Shown in pieces: positions 8,010 through 16,667 of a stretch of 35,335 bases of DNA. Position 1 is the stretch's first letter, and every line of letters begins with the position of its first letter. Both the position numbers and the translations under genes were made by a program. The notes beneath the pieces are model-generated. The model was given only the letters and a program-made list of their open reading frames with translations. It ran no database searches and was not told the origin of the DNA. The stretch comes from Opitutales bacterium (GTDB taxonomy: Bacteria; Verrucomicrobiota; Verrucomicrobiia; Opitutales; T3Sed10-336). The DNA lies in assembly GCA_022565335.1 (NCBI GenBank), contig JAIUMY010000026.1, positions 1 through 35,335 of the forward strand. Direction: 5' to 3'.

Positions 8010-9170
8010 ATGTCGCAAAATACCCTTTCAAAAATGGTTGGAAAGCGCTTATCGCTGGCCATTCTTATTTCCTTGATTGTTCACTTTGTCTTGTTGATTG
8101 TGCTGGGCTTGTGGACCGTATACCGCTACGTCCAAGAGGGTGATCCGGGTATGGAAGTGGCGATCGAAGAGGGGGAAGAAGCGGTTGAGGCGCCCCAAGA
8201 GGTAGTGGAGGAGGTTGAGGTTACCGAGGTTCAGCCCGAGGTGGAGATAGATCTTGACCGTCTGACGGTGGACCCACTTCACGATGTGGCTTTGCCCGAG
8301 ATTGTTGCCGATACGCAACCGGTTCCGACGCCTCCTACCCCAACGGTGCCGACCACCACAGAGGACCGTGTGGCCTTCACCCAAGCCGCTCCGCGAGGTT
8401 CCTGGGGCAGTGTTTTCGGGGCGACCGATGAGAGCGATTTCTTACTTTCAGGCGCTTTTTATCATTTGCAACAGGATCCGGATGGAAATTCTACGTGGAT
8501 GGGGCGAGGTCAAGGAGAACGAATCATCCAAACCGAATTTGTGGAAGCTGGTTTTGATCGCGACGCTTTTGATGAGAGGTTTTTCCGGGCTCCGGAAGAT
8601 CGTTCGGTCTCTTTTATTGCTCACCCCAGGATGGATTTCCGATTGGCTCCCCAAGCTTATGGCGTGGAGGACTATGTTGAGCCCGTCGGGGGTGGTCTCT
8701 ACTGGATGATCCATTATGAAGGGGTGATTTCTCCTCCTCGCGACGGGCGGTTTCGTTTCACTGCCGATGCGGATGATCACATCCTGGTCGCCATCAATGG
8801 CGAGGTTGTCGTTGACGGGGGTATTAGAAGCATCTCCGCGAGAGAATTTCATGGAAGTGACGTTCATGGGAGAATGCCCACTGGTCGCACTTCAAGGACG
8901 AGTGATTGGATTCCCATGAGTGCGGAACAAAATTACGATATCGATATTATTGTCGGAGAAAATCAACCTCAGCGGTATTATGCCTGGCTCTTTGTCGAGG
9001 AAGAAGGGGTTGAGTATGAGAGAGACGGCAATTGGCCCAACCTGCCTCTTTTCTCAACTATCGAAATGGATGGCCCTCCGGATTGGGAGGAAATGCTCAA
9101 GGATCTTGATCTGCCGGAAATAAGGCTTCCCCCCATGGCCGACGAAGTTCTGGCCTTTCCGAGGAATTGA
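8010..9170 (+). CDS. Membrane-anchored PA14-like domain protein
   Basis: A 386-residue envelope protein. A single N-terminal membrane helix (about 14-36, short basic cytoplasmic tail) is followed by a strongly acidic Glu/Val-rich stretch (45-82) and a Pro/Thr linker (about 100-118), a layout like TonB-family proteins that span the periplasm. Residues about 228-330 resemble a PA14 domain: YWMIHYEGVISPP, then GRFRFTADADDHILVAING, then YYAWLFVEE. PA14 domains often bind glycans. No TonB C-terminal box or secretion signal is seen. The ATG at 8010 gives the membrane helix in normal position; the in-frame stretch from 7929 is not protein-like. It is divergent from the aminotransferase gene across 139 bases. 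Function unknown. Confidence 0.75.
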   Translation: MSQNTLSKMVGKRLSLAILISLIVHFVLLIVLGLWTVYRYVQEGDPGMEVAIEEGEEAVEAPQEVVEEVEVTEVQPEVEIDLDRLTVDPLHDVALPEIVADTQPVPTPPTPTVPTTTEDRVAFTQAAPRGSWGSVFGATDESDFLLSGAFYHLQQDPDGNSTWMGRGQGERIIQTEFVEAGFDRDAFDERFFRAPEDRSVSFIAHPRMDFRLAPQAYGVEDYVEPVGGGLYWMIHYEGVISPPRDGRFRFTADADDHILVAINGEVVVDGGIRSISAREFHGSDVHGRMPTGRTSRTSDWIPMSAEQNYDIDIIVGENQPQRYYAWLFVEEEGVEYERDGNWPNLPLFSTIEMDGPPDWEEMLKDLDLPEIRLPPMADEVLAFPRN

Positions 9171-9233
9171 GAAAGTTTACGGGGTTACGCCAGGCTTGGC
9201 AAATCTCTCAGGAGCCCTTCGGCTGATCCCGCT

Positions 9234-9689
9234 TTAGGGAATTCGGCCTTCGTCGAAATCAATCATGTCGGCAAAGGAGACCAGGTCCTTACGTTCGGCA
9301 GCGCCCATCGTGGCTTTGACTTCTTCAAGGCGCTCGCGCCCCATTTCAGACATCCCCATTTGCACGACTTTGCGGTTCCAAACGTGGACTTTCAGATCTT
9401 CTGGAAAAAGTTCTTCCAACTTCTCGTCAATTTCCTTCTGGGACTTGCTCTCGCGGACGATGGTGATGACTTCTTGCGGGTCAATCCCGAGATGAAGACA
9501 GAGGAAACCGTCGAACCCTTTGGTGAAATTCCGCTGGTAGGACTTCGGAAGCGCGCCGTCCAGGTGCTTGCGGATTTTTGCGAGAAAGCGTGGTAGGTGC
9601 AGGAGTCCACTGGGGTGAGGAAGGTAGGGGGAGGGCAGGTCTCGTAAAATGGCCCCCGTGGGGCCCAGGTTTTCGTCGGATTCACTCAT
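9234..9689 (-). CDS. DUF5069 family protein
   Basis: A 151-residue probably cytoplasmic protein. The segment GLLHLPRFLAKIRKHLDGALP, followed by GFDGFLCLHLGID and a region of charged helices ending near FADMIDFDEGRIP, matches DUF5069 as I know it from Verrucomicrobiota and Planctomycetota (L-x-R-F-L-x-K-x-R, then GFDG-x-x-x-x-x-L-G-I). No catalytic motif is evident. It is the last gene of the minus-strand set, 36 bases after the FG-GAP gene, and converges on the PA14 gene across 63 bases where I see no clear terminator. Confidence 0.72.
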   Translation of the reverse strand: MSESDENLGPTGAILRDLPSPYLPHPSGLLHLPRFLAKIRKHLDGALPKSYQRNFTKGFDGFLCLHLGIDPQEVITIVRESKSQKEIDEKLEELFPEDLKVHVWNRKVVQMGMSEMGRERLEEVKATMGAAERKDLVSFADMIDFDEGRIP

Positions 9690-9725
9690 TTGTCTGAAAA
9701 GGCTATCGGATGCTTTAGGGAGTTT

Positions 9726-12068
9726 TTAAGGAAGTGGTTTTTGTGGATAGATCAAGAGGCGATCGTGCACCAGGAGAAGAATATCGTCCTTGCCGTTCCC
9801 ATTCAGGTCGGCAATTCGGATTTCCCGCGGCTCGACCGAGGCGCCACTGCGTCCTTGAAAATGAGGGCTTTGCTCAAAAAGCTTAAAGTGGAAGGCGCTT
9901 TGAATGTCGTTTTCCTGCCTGGCCAGGATTTCGAGGATGCGGGTGTTTCTTCCATCAAGGGTGATCACTTCAAGGTTTCCATCATGGTTCATATCCCCGG
10001 TCTTCAGGTGGGTGTAGGTCATTTCATCAATATCGCTTTCGTATACGAAAAGCTGTTCCAAGTGAAAGGGAGCGGCGTCCCGCGGGATCCACCAGAAGCG
10101 ATCCTTACCGTATAGAAGAATGTCCGGTACGCCGTTATCGTTGAGGTCGGTGATCTCAAAATCCACCGCCTCAATGGAACCAACCGCGAATTCCTCGCGG
10201 AAACGAAATACCCCTTCGTCGCCTCTTTGGAGAACTTGCAAGGCTCCGCGGCTTTGGTCAAAGAGGAGCATTTCCTCCTCGCCGTCACCGTTTAGGTCAA
10301 AGGGAAAGGTAAGGGTGATCTCGTTGTCGTGAGAACGGGCATTTAGTTGGTCGATGATTTCCAGCGAACCTTCTTCGTTGAGCCGCAGTCCCCGGGCAAA
10401 CCCTCCCCGGGCCACGACCATTTCCTGATGCCCATCCTGGTTTAGATCCGCCAGAGTCATTTCAATTTTTTCCAATCGGTCCACCAACGAGGGACGGTAG
10501 TTTGCCTCAGCCGATACCTCAATCCAACCTTCTTCCGCGTTGTGACGGTAGAGCTTAAGTGGACTAAACGGAACAAAGATGGCAATTTCCAATTGTCCGT
10601 CGCCGTTGGCATCCAGTACTTTAAGGCCCTGGGGATCGGCACGGATGCCTTCGATCGGGAAACCGGTTTTCTCCCACTTGCCATTGGTTTTTTGTAGGAA
10701 AATGAGTTTGCGCAGGTTGCGGTCCTTTTGGGAGGTCACCAATAGGGTGTCGAAAGCGTCACCGGGAAAGCGGGCGACTGCCAGCGCAGTTGGTCGGCCT
10801 TCAACTGGGAGAGGCCTTGGGAAATCCAGGCGGCCTAAGTCATTGAACGAGGTCAGACCAACGGTTTCCTCGCGAAAGCTGGCGACCACAATCTGTTCCC
10901 CGGCCTCGGGGCCAAAGGTGCCTTTGGCCATTGCCCGGATATCCGCCAAAGAGGGAAAGATTTCCGGGGAGGCAAAACCGCCTTCTGGTAATTGGCGGTA
11001 ATGGAGAATTCGAGCCCCGCCGGGGTCGGCAACCAAAAGATCACGGGTCCTTTCTCCGGTAAAGTATCCACTCAGGTAAGAAGGGGCCTGGCTTCCGGAA
11101 ACGGGTACCGTGAAGGATAAGGGCCGAAGTACTGGGAAGTCGCGGTCGGCTCTTTCCGGCCCGCGGCCAAAGCGGAGTTTTTCAATAAGCCCGGAATCGT
11201 CCTGCAGACTATACATTTGCAAGAGGGTTTCTTCGCCATCTCCCGGAAGAAAACCGGGGGAGGTTCGCGGCTGGCTCATGGGGAAGCTAAGCTCCGGCCC
11301 GAAAACCAAGGGCTCGATTTGTCGCCTTACTCGAAAGGGTTCCCGGTGATTGGGAACAAAGTAGAGAATATCCCAAAGCCCATTTCCCTCCAGATCCCAA
11401 AATGAAAGGGCATGATTGTTTTCCTCCGGCAGCGGGTAAATGACCGGGTCACGGTATTCGTGGTCCTCGTTTTGGGCAAAAATATACAAGTTGTGCCTGG
11501 TCAGCACAACGATCTCTTTTTGGTCGTTCTGGTTCACGTCTTCCACACGAACGGTGCGACGATGCGAAAGTGGAGATTCGATAGAAAGGTTCCGGACTTC
11601 CTGAAAACGCTGATCCTCCCCTTGGTAGCGAATCGTCAGACCTTCCTGTCGGTTGGTGTAAACCAAATCTCCGCGGCCATCGCCGTTTAAATCGGCCACC
11701 GCCAAGTCAAACATCGTCACCCCGGTAATAATATGCTTATGGGAAAGGCGCTGGTCCTCCAGGACCGGTCGCCAACCTTCAGAGGCTCGTCGACGAACGG
11801 AAGACACCGTGCGATCCTCCTCCCCCATTTGATAGAGAAATTCAATTCGGGACCGATTGTTATTGATAACCGCGATATCTGTGAGCCCATTTCCATTGAT
11901 GTCGGTAGAAGTCAGTGAACGGACCCCCCAATCGAGCTTATAAATCTCGGGGCCGCCCAAACGGAATTCCGGAAGGATTGGCTCTGCCGGGAAGTCCTGC
12001 TCCGGCGCTTCAGCCAAGGCGCCCAAGGGAAGGGCCACTAGGAAGGAAATAGTACGAAAAAACCTCAT
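9726..12068 (-). CDS. Secreted FG-GAP / VCBS repeat beta-propeller protein
   Basis: A 780-residue exported repeat protein. Residues 1-20 are a signal peptide (ending GALAEA). I count ten calcium-binding-like loops of the D-x-N-x-x-G/D-x-x-[DE] type, among them DINGNGLTD, DLNGDGRGD, DANGDGQLE, DLNQDGHQE, DLNDNGVPD and DLNGNGKDD, each followed by a short hydrophobic strand. This is the FG-GAP/VCBS pattern that folds into one or two beta-propellers. Such proteins bind ligands or other proteins outside the cytoplasm. No catalytic domain, anchor or sorting signal is visible. The ATG is three bases after the upstream stop, so translation is probably coupled. Ligand unknown. Confidence 0.85.
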   Translation of the reverse strand: MRFFRTISFLVALPLGALAEAPEQDFPAEPILPEFRLGGPEIYKLDWGVRSLTSTDINGNGLTDIAVINNNRSRIEFLYQMGEEDRTVSSVRRRASEGWRPVLEDQRLSHKHIITGVTMFDLAVADLNGDGRGDLVYTNRQEGLTIRYQGEDQRFQEVRNLSIESPLSHRRTVRVEDVNQNDQKEIVVLTRHNLYIFAQNEDHEYRDPVIYPLPEENNHALSFWDLEGNGLWDILYFVPNHREPFRVRRQIEPLVFGPELSFPMSQPRTSPGFLPGDGEETLLQMYSLQDDSGLIEKLRFGRGPERADRDFPVLRPLSFTVPVSGSQAPSYLSGYFTGERTRDLLVADPGGARILHYRQLPEGGFASPEIFPSLADIRAMAKGTFGPEAGEQIVVASFREETVGLTSFNDLGRLDFPRPLPVEGRPTALAVARFPGDAFDTLLVTSQKDRNLRKLIFLQKTNGKWEKTGFPIEGIRADPQGLKVLDANGDGQLEIAIFVPFSPLKLYRHNAEEGWIEVSAEANYRPSLVDRLEKIEMTLADLNQDGHQEMVVARGGFARGLRLNEEGSLEIIDQLNARSHDNEITLTFPFDLNGDGEEEMLLFDQSRGALQVLQRGDEGVFRFREEFAVGSIEAVDFEITDLNDNGVPDILLYGKDRFWWIPRDAAPFHLEQLFVYESDIDEMTYTHLKTGDMNHDGNLEVITLDGRNTRILEILARQENDIQSAFHFKLFEQSPHFQGRSGASVEPREIRIADLNGNGKDDILLLVHDRLLIYPQKPLP

Positions 12069-12071
12069 CAA

Positions 12072-13853
12072 TTACTCAACCTCAGGGATTTCCAGGAAAT
12101 AACGAAAACGGAAGGCGTCGGGTTCGTCGTGAAAAATGGAGACCGCATTGCCGAAAAATTTCGCGAGAAATGCCTTTGCTGGTGGGGCGACGGCAGATTC
12201 CGGGTCAAATTTACGGGTTTCCTGATAGATTTGATTCCACAGCCCATAAATAAAATCGGGCGTTTGGGTGATGGTGTATCCAGTTCCCCGATCCGGAAAA
12301 TCAGCCAGAAGCCGGTCAACTCCAGGTTCGTCCAGAAAGGATCGGCCAAGATCCCCGGATTTCGCCCGCAGGAAATTTAACAAACTTTCCCGCTCCCCGA
12401 TGGTGAGAAGGAAATATCCATCCGCAAAAGCATAATGAAAGCCGATACCCCCCTGTTGATCCATCGCCGTGGGGTCGGTTACCGTGACCACGGTCGTCCC
12501 AAGAAAGTCTGTTTCGTGGAAAATGTCCCCTAACATGGGCCCCGCCATCATGCGGGCGGTGTGGATCAGGTTTTCCAGCGCGGCGGAGTTTTGCAAGGAT
12601 AAGCCGATCAAGTAGAAAATTGCCGTTCCGATGTCTTCGTTCAGTTCCTCCGGGGTGAAGGTCAGGACAAAATGTTCGTGGCCCAAAGCACGGATCAATC
12701 CCTCTTCCAAGTCAATTCCCATGCCCCGCATCATGTTTAACCCATTCCTCATCTGTGCATTGATATCGGGGTCAATCGTATCCAAAAAGCCTTGAAGCTC
12801 ATGCCAGAAGTCTTCCAGGGAAAAGGTGAAAAGCTGGGCCTGCGAGGCCTCTGCCGGAAAATACGGGGGGATTTCCGGGGCCGGTCCGGCGGTGGTCAAG
12901 AGATTGAAAACCCCTTTTTTGCCGTAGTGGCGAATGCCCGTTTCCAGACTTAGCCCTTCGGGTAACCAACCCGCTGACACATAGAAGTTGCGCAAGGTTG
13001 AGAAGCCCAGAATCTCATCCAGGTTTTGTATCCAATCGGCTTGCCTCCCAAAACCTTGCTGAAATCCCTCCACAAAGGTGTCAAAGAGCGGGGTGAAAGT
13101 AGTTTCCAAATTAAAGAAAAACAGGGTCTCTTGTTCCGGCGGGAGATTGGCGACAATACTTTGAAACTCCGGATCAAGGGAGAGACTGTCGAGGCGTCCG
13201 CCTTCTAGTAGGTAATGCAGCGTTTCGGTGAAAGCGACTTCACCTATGCCGGCCAAAAAATAATCTTCCCAGAACCCACTGATCAGAGAACCTGATTCCG
13301 GGATATCTGGGTGCGCCTTTTCCAGCACAAAGGGAAAGCCGAGAATTTCAATATCCTCGGTGATCCATTGAGGATCCTCCTCGTCGGCCATGGCTTCTTC
13401 CAGTTTGGCAAAAAAAGATTCTACGGCCTCTCGGTTTTCTCCCACTTCTGCAAGGAAAAATACGCCGTTTAAAAGCGGGAAAACCTCGTTGTCGTCAGGA
13501 TCGTCGGCCAGAGCGGCAAAGTCCAGAGGTCGGGTCATGGTTGCTCCGATGCGTAAACTGAAAAGAGAAAAAAGCTCCTCCAGCGTAACGCCTCCCATCT
13601 CTTCGAACATCTCTTTGATGTCTTCCTCTATTTCCTCACGGTAGAACTTTCTGAGCGCCTCCATTTCAGGGGCGTGACGATAGTGATAAAAAGGACTGGC
13701 GAGAAACTTGTCCTGCCATTCTCCAATATTCGGAATCTCAATCAAAAAAGGAGCGTCGGCAGGTGCTATATCCGCCAGCGGAGGAACTTCGGCTTGGAGA
13801 CCGGTAAAGGCCAGGGTCGAACTGAAAAGGCAGGAAAGAATGAGTTTTTTCAT
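12072..13853 (-). CDS. Uncharacterised secreted protein
   Basis: I do not firmly recognise this 593-residue protein. Residues 1-21 are a clear signal peptide (MKKLILSCLFSSTLAFTGLQA). The mature part is acidic and alternates helical stretches (EEIEEDIKEMFEEMGG, near residues 72-90) with beta segments, without Cys-rich or repeat character. The opening DIAPADAPFLIEIPNIGEW resembles proteins of the DUF3352 sort, which begin with a PADA-x-x-x-x-E-I phrase; that is a weak resemblance. It lies 30 bases after the HtrA-like protease gene and overlaps no neighbour, with three bases to the FG-GAP gene. Position between a secreted protease and a secreted propeller suggests an envelope role, by inference. 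Confidence 0.75.
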   Translation of the reverse strand: MKKLILSCLFSSTLAFTGLQAEVPPLADIAPADAPFLIEIPNIGEWQDKFLASPFYHYRHAPEMEALRKFYREEIEEDIKEMFEEMGGVTLEELFSLFSLRIGATMTRPLDFAALADDPDDNEVFPLLNGVFFLAEVGENREAVESFFAKLEEAMADEEDPQWITEDIEILGFPFVLEKAHPDIPESGSLISGFWEDYFLAGIGEVAFTETLHYLLEGGRLDSLSLDPEFQSIVANLPPEQETLFFFNLETTFTPLFDTFVEGFQQGFGRQADWIQNLDEILGFSTLRNFYVSAGWLPEGLSLETGIRHYGKKGVFNLLTTAGPAPEIPPYFPAEASQAQLFTFSLEDFWHELQGFLDTIDPDINAQMRNGLNMMRGMGIDLEEGLIRALGHEHFVLTFTPEELNEDIGTAIFYLIGLSLQNSAALENLIHTARMMAGPMLGDIFHETDFLGTTVVTVTDPTAMDQQGGIGFHYAFADGYFLLTIGERESLLNFLRAKSGDLGRSFLDEPGVDRLLADFPDRGTGYTITQTPDFIYGLWNQIYQETRKFDPESAVAPPAKAFLAKFFGNAVSIFHDEPDAFRFRYFLEIPEVE

Positions 13854-13883
13854 GATTTGTTCTATAAAGTAAGAAGTAAAAGG

Positions 13884-14834
13884 TTAGGGCCTTGGCAAAT
13901 CTTCCCCGTCTTGGGCCAAAGCTTCTCCCGGAGGGGTGAAATACCGGAATCCCGCATTCGGATTACGTGGGTCAAAAGCAAAAGCGTCGCGGTTGTGGAG
14001 AAAATGTTTGAGCTCCTCGGATGGAATGGCAAAGCCCAAACCCTCAACTCCAAAACCGGAAACTTTCATATTGTTTACCCCCACCACTTCGCCACGCAGA
14101 TTAAGCAAAGGCCCCCCGGAGTTCCCGGGGTTGATTTGGGTCGTGGTCTGGATGTAAAGGCGCCCTTGAATGGCCCGGTTGCGCAAACTGATAATACCTT
14201 GGGAAACGCTTCTCTCCAAACCGAGGGGACTGCCTACCGCGAAAACAATCTCCCCTTGGCGCAAATCGTTGGAACTTCCGATGGGAACAGTGACAAATTC
14301 GCGGTCGGCCTCTACTTTCAGGAGCGCCAAATCGCTAAAAGGGTTGAGCGCCACAATACGGACATTGCGGAAGGAGATGTTTTCCAAATTGCCGTCACGT
14401 TGCTCATAAAGAATCACCGTAATATCCCGTTCTCCGCTGATCACGTGTTCGTTGGTTATAATATAGCCTGAGGGATCAATGACAAAGCCTGACCCCAAAC
14501 CGGTAGGGGTGCGCACTTGGACAACTGCTTCGCCAATGGTCTCCACATTATCACGCACTGAACGTTCCCTGGGGTTTTCGGCAATGCGGTAGATTCCTTC
14601 CCGCACGACTGTCTCGACAGCCTCCGGATCGGCACTTTGCATTCGGGAAATCTCATCCCGGGGAATGGTGATCAACTGGAAGCCCAGGTCCAGGACCACT
14701 CGGTCCTCCCGTTCCTGTAAAATTTCTCCTTCGAGTCGGGCGCCATTGGATAGAATAATCACATCCGCCACCAGAAAACAGGGAAGCAAAGCCAGCAAAA
14801 AGAGAGTTAGAAATGCCAAAGGCTTATTTTTCAT
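13884..14834 (-). CDS. Secreted HtrA/DegP-type trypsin-like protease, no PDZ domain
   Basis: A 316-residue exported S1C-like serine protease. Residues 1-23 are a signal peptide. About 24-66 form a short beta domain (VIILSNGARLEGEILQ, then VVLDLG and TIPRDEI) of the kind often placed before enzymes in this phylum. The protease domain shows the full triad: H130 in TNEHV, D168 in FSDLALLK and S239 in PGNSGGPLL. VGSPLGLERSVSQGIIS is the usual HtrA segment. The chain ends soon after GFAIPSEELKHFL, so no PDZ domain exists, unlike DegP/DegQ. It starts 21 bases after hpt. Probable role: periplasmic proteolysis or quality control, possibly of products of its neighbours. Confidence 0.9.
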   Translation of the reverse strand: MKNKPLAFLTLFLLALLPCFLVADVIILSNGARLEGEILQEREDRVVLDLGFQLITIPRDEISRMQSADPEAVETVVREGIYRIAENPRERSVRDNVETIGEAVVQVRTPTGLGSGFVIDPSGYIITNEHVISGERDITVILYEQRDGNLENISFRNVRIVALNPFSDLALLKVEADREFVTVPIGSSNDLRQGEIVFAVGSPLGLERSVSQGIISLRNRAIQGRLYIQTTTQINPGNSGGPLLNLRGEVVGVNNMKVSGFGVEGLGFAIPSEELKHFLHNRDAFAFDPRNPNAGFRYFTPPGEALAQDGEDLPRP

Positions 14835-14855
14835 GTTGCAATAAACGGTGTGAAC

Positions 14856-15443
14856 CTAGGCCCATTCCATGGGATTTTGTCGGGACGGATGGAGTACTCC
14901 GATACAGGGCAGATTTCGATAGCGTTCCGCAAAATCCAGACCGTATCCCACCACAAAACGGTCCGGGATGTCGAAGCCGACAAAGTCCGCATCAATGGAG
15001 ATCTCCCGGCGACCGATTTTATTGAGCAATACACACGTTCGCAGGGACTTCGGGCCCATTCGTTGGATCGCTTCGGTTAACATGAATAGGGTTTTTCCAG
15101 TGTCCAGAATATCATCGATCAGGAGAACATGCCGATTCTCCAAGTCGAGATTGATATTGTATAAAATCTCCGGCTCCTTTTCCGACTTGGTCGAATTGCG
15201 GTAACTGGAGACCCTGATGCAGTCCACTCTGACTGGGTTGTCAATCTGGCGAATCAGATCAGCCGTGAAGAGAAGGGCTCCATTGATGATCGAAATGACC
15301 GTGATTTCCTCGTCTTCATAGGCATCGGCTATCTCGGTTCCGATTTCCCGGATACGTTTGGCGATTTGCTCCCCGGTAACAAGGATTTCCTCTAAATCCG
15401 GATATTCTGGAAGAGGGGAGGGCGTTGGGTTTTCAGGACTCAT
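14856..15443 (-). CDS. hpt: Hypoxanthine phosphoribosyltransferase
   Basis: A 195-residue cytoplasmic purine-salvage enzyme that makes IMP (and often GMP) from the base and PRPP. The PRPP-binding loop VLLIDDILDTGKTL spans residues 106-119. ISIINGALLFTADLIRQI near 50-67 and the C-terminal FVVGYGLDFAERYRNLP are typical of HGPRTs. The ATG at 15443 is preferred over a TTG just before it. The start overlaps the end of the TPR-like gene by 11 bases, so the two are coupled. Placing a salvage gene inside a run of secreted-protein genes is odd, and co-function is not implied. Confidence 0.95.
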   Translation of the reverse strand: MSPENPTPSPLPEYPDLEEILVTGEQIAKRIREIGTEIADAYEDEEITVISIINGALLFTADLIRQIDNPVRVDCIRVSSYRNSTKSEKEPEILYNINLDLENRHVLLIDDILDTGKTLFMLTEAIQRMGPKSLRTCVLLNKIGRREISIDADFVGFDIPDRFVVGYGLDFAERYRNLPCIGVLHPSRQNPMEWA

Positions 15444-16149
15444 CAAATCTGCGGCGGGCTATATCCAAACTTTGGCGGATAGGTTCTTCTAAATGAGGAG
15501 AGCCCTCCGTGGCGAGAGCTTTTTCCAAGAGGGCCAAACTTTTCGATTCCCGTTTATGCAGCGCAAAGGCCCCGGCATGAAAATAAATCGCCCTTTTCAG
15601 ATCATCCGATAGTTCGTGGTTTTGGTTGTCAATTTTGCGGAGAAGATGGGTAAAGTCCTCTTCGGCAAATTCCCGGCGGTTGAGAATCCGTGGTAAATGA
15701 TAGGAGTTGATGGCCCGGATAAGGCGCACAACCGAGTCCTCCGGGTTTTTTTCGACGGCTTTATCCAAGGCCTCAAAGCCTCTATTGGCCCAGCCTCTTT
15801 TGCGTAAAAGAGGTGCATCCCTTGCTTTAAGCGTAAAGGCGCTTCCCAGATAAGCCAAAACCCAGGGAGTGTTCTGGTATTCGGCAAGGATTTCCTCAAA
15901 CCTCTCAATAGCTTTGTCGGTGGCGTCTTCGTTACCGAGTACTGCTTTGTCGTGCCACCAAACACCTTCCACGAAAGTGTCCCACCATTTTTCGGCCTCC
16001 TCAGGGAGGTCGCTCTGGTCTATAGGGACTTGAGGAGGTGCGGATGGCTCATCACCCTGGGCCTCCTCGCCAAAAGAGAAATTATTGGTGGATAGACAAA
16101 CGATGAGGGACAGGCCGAGGTAAAGCCAGTTTGGGAGTACGGGTTTCAT
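15433..16149 (-). CDS. Secreted TPR-like protein of unknown function
   Basis: A 238-residue protein with an N-terminal signal peptide (about 1-27, ending NFSFGEE). The rest is helical with repeat-like spacing: AIERFEEILAEYQNTPWVLAYLGSA, then FEALDKAVEKNPEDSVVRLIRAI, then AIYFHAGAFALHKRESKSLALLEKALA. These resemble degenerate tetratricopeptide repeats, which mediate protein contacts. A low-complexity stretch rich in Pro and Glu follows the signal. It is first in the set running down to DUF5069, and hpt begins inside its last codons. Start ATG has AAAGAC just upstream, a poor ribosome binding site. Confidence 0.72.
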   Translation of the reverse strand: MKPVLPNWLYLGLSLIVCLSTNNFSFGEEAQGDEPSAPPQVPIDQSDLPEEAEKWWDTFVEGVWWHDKAVLGNEDATDKAIERFEEILAEYQNTPWVLAYLGSAFTLKARDAPLLRKRGWANRGFEALDKAVEKNPEDSVVRLIRAINSYHLPRILNRREFAEEDFTHLLRKIDNQNHELSDDLKRAIYFHAGAFALHKRESKSLALLEKALATEGSPHLEEPIRQSLDIARRRFDES

Positions 16150-16241
16150 GTCTTTAGTAAGATGGAGGAGAGATTCGTGTCGACAAGTCTTTTTCTGAAA
16201 AGGATGAGGGGCCTTCGTTCCGGTGTTTTTCAGAAGCCTTT

Positions 16242-16625
16242 TTATTCGCCAAAAAAACGGTTCCTTTCGCGGCGGTCTTTTTTGGTCGGGCGCCCTTGTC
16301 CACGGACTTTCTCAAGGGCCGAGCGTTTGCGGTTTTCCCGCCAAAGGACAATCTCCTCGGGATCGGTTTGGTCCTCGTAGCATTCTTCCGCCAGCTTGGC
16401 CGAAACCCGGGTTTGTAGAATTTTGGTTACTTTAAGTGGGCGCCAGAGGTTTAATTTCCGGAAATGAATAATTTCGCCAACGCGGGGGGTGTAGGCGGGT
16501 TTTAGCTTCTGCCCACCCTTTTTAACCGCTCCGCTACGACAGGCGTCGGCCGCTTCACTCCGGGTCTTGCACCAGCGGGTGGCCCACAGCCATTTGTCGA
16601 TTCGAGGAGAGGTTTCCTGAGACAT
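16242..16625 (-). CDS. hslR: S4-domain RNA-binding protein, Hsp15-like
   Basis: A 127-residue basic protein with an N-terminal S4 domain (about 8-70: RIDKWLWATRWCKTRSEAADAC, then the KLKPAYTPRVGEIIHF strand pair) and a highly basic tail (RENRKRSALEKVRGQGRPTKKDRRERNRFFGE). This is the layout of Hsp15, which binds stalled 50S subunits carrying nascent chains. Length agrees with the family. Its ATG directly follows the T run of the terminator of pfp; the only plausible Shine-Dalgarno (AGGGG) lies in the terminator loop region, about 12 bases before the ATG. Ortholog identity with E. coli HslR is likely but not proven. Confidence 0.85.
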   Translation of the reverse strand: MSQETSPRIDKWLWATRWCKTRSEAADACRSGAVKKGGQKLKPAYTPRVGEIIHFRKLNLWRPLKVTKILQTRVSAKLAEECYEDQTDPEEIVLWRENRKRSALEKVRGQGRPTKKDRRERNRFFGE

Positions 16626-16655
16626 AAAAAAAGCGCGCCCCTTTCAGAGCGCGCT
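16626..16655 (-). terminator. Intrinsic terminator of pfp, abutting the hslR start
   Basis: On the minus strand AGCGCGC (16655-16649) pairs perfectly with GCGCGCT (16638-16632) across a ten-base loop, then runs into T residues at 16631-16626. The next base begins the hslR ATG (16625-16623). The hairpin lies 12 bases after the pfp stop codon, so it ends that transcript or attenuates entry into hslR. Confidence 0.85.
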
Positions 16656-16667
16656 GCTGGTTTAAAA

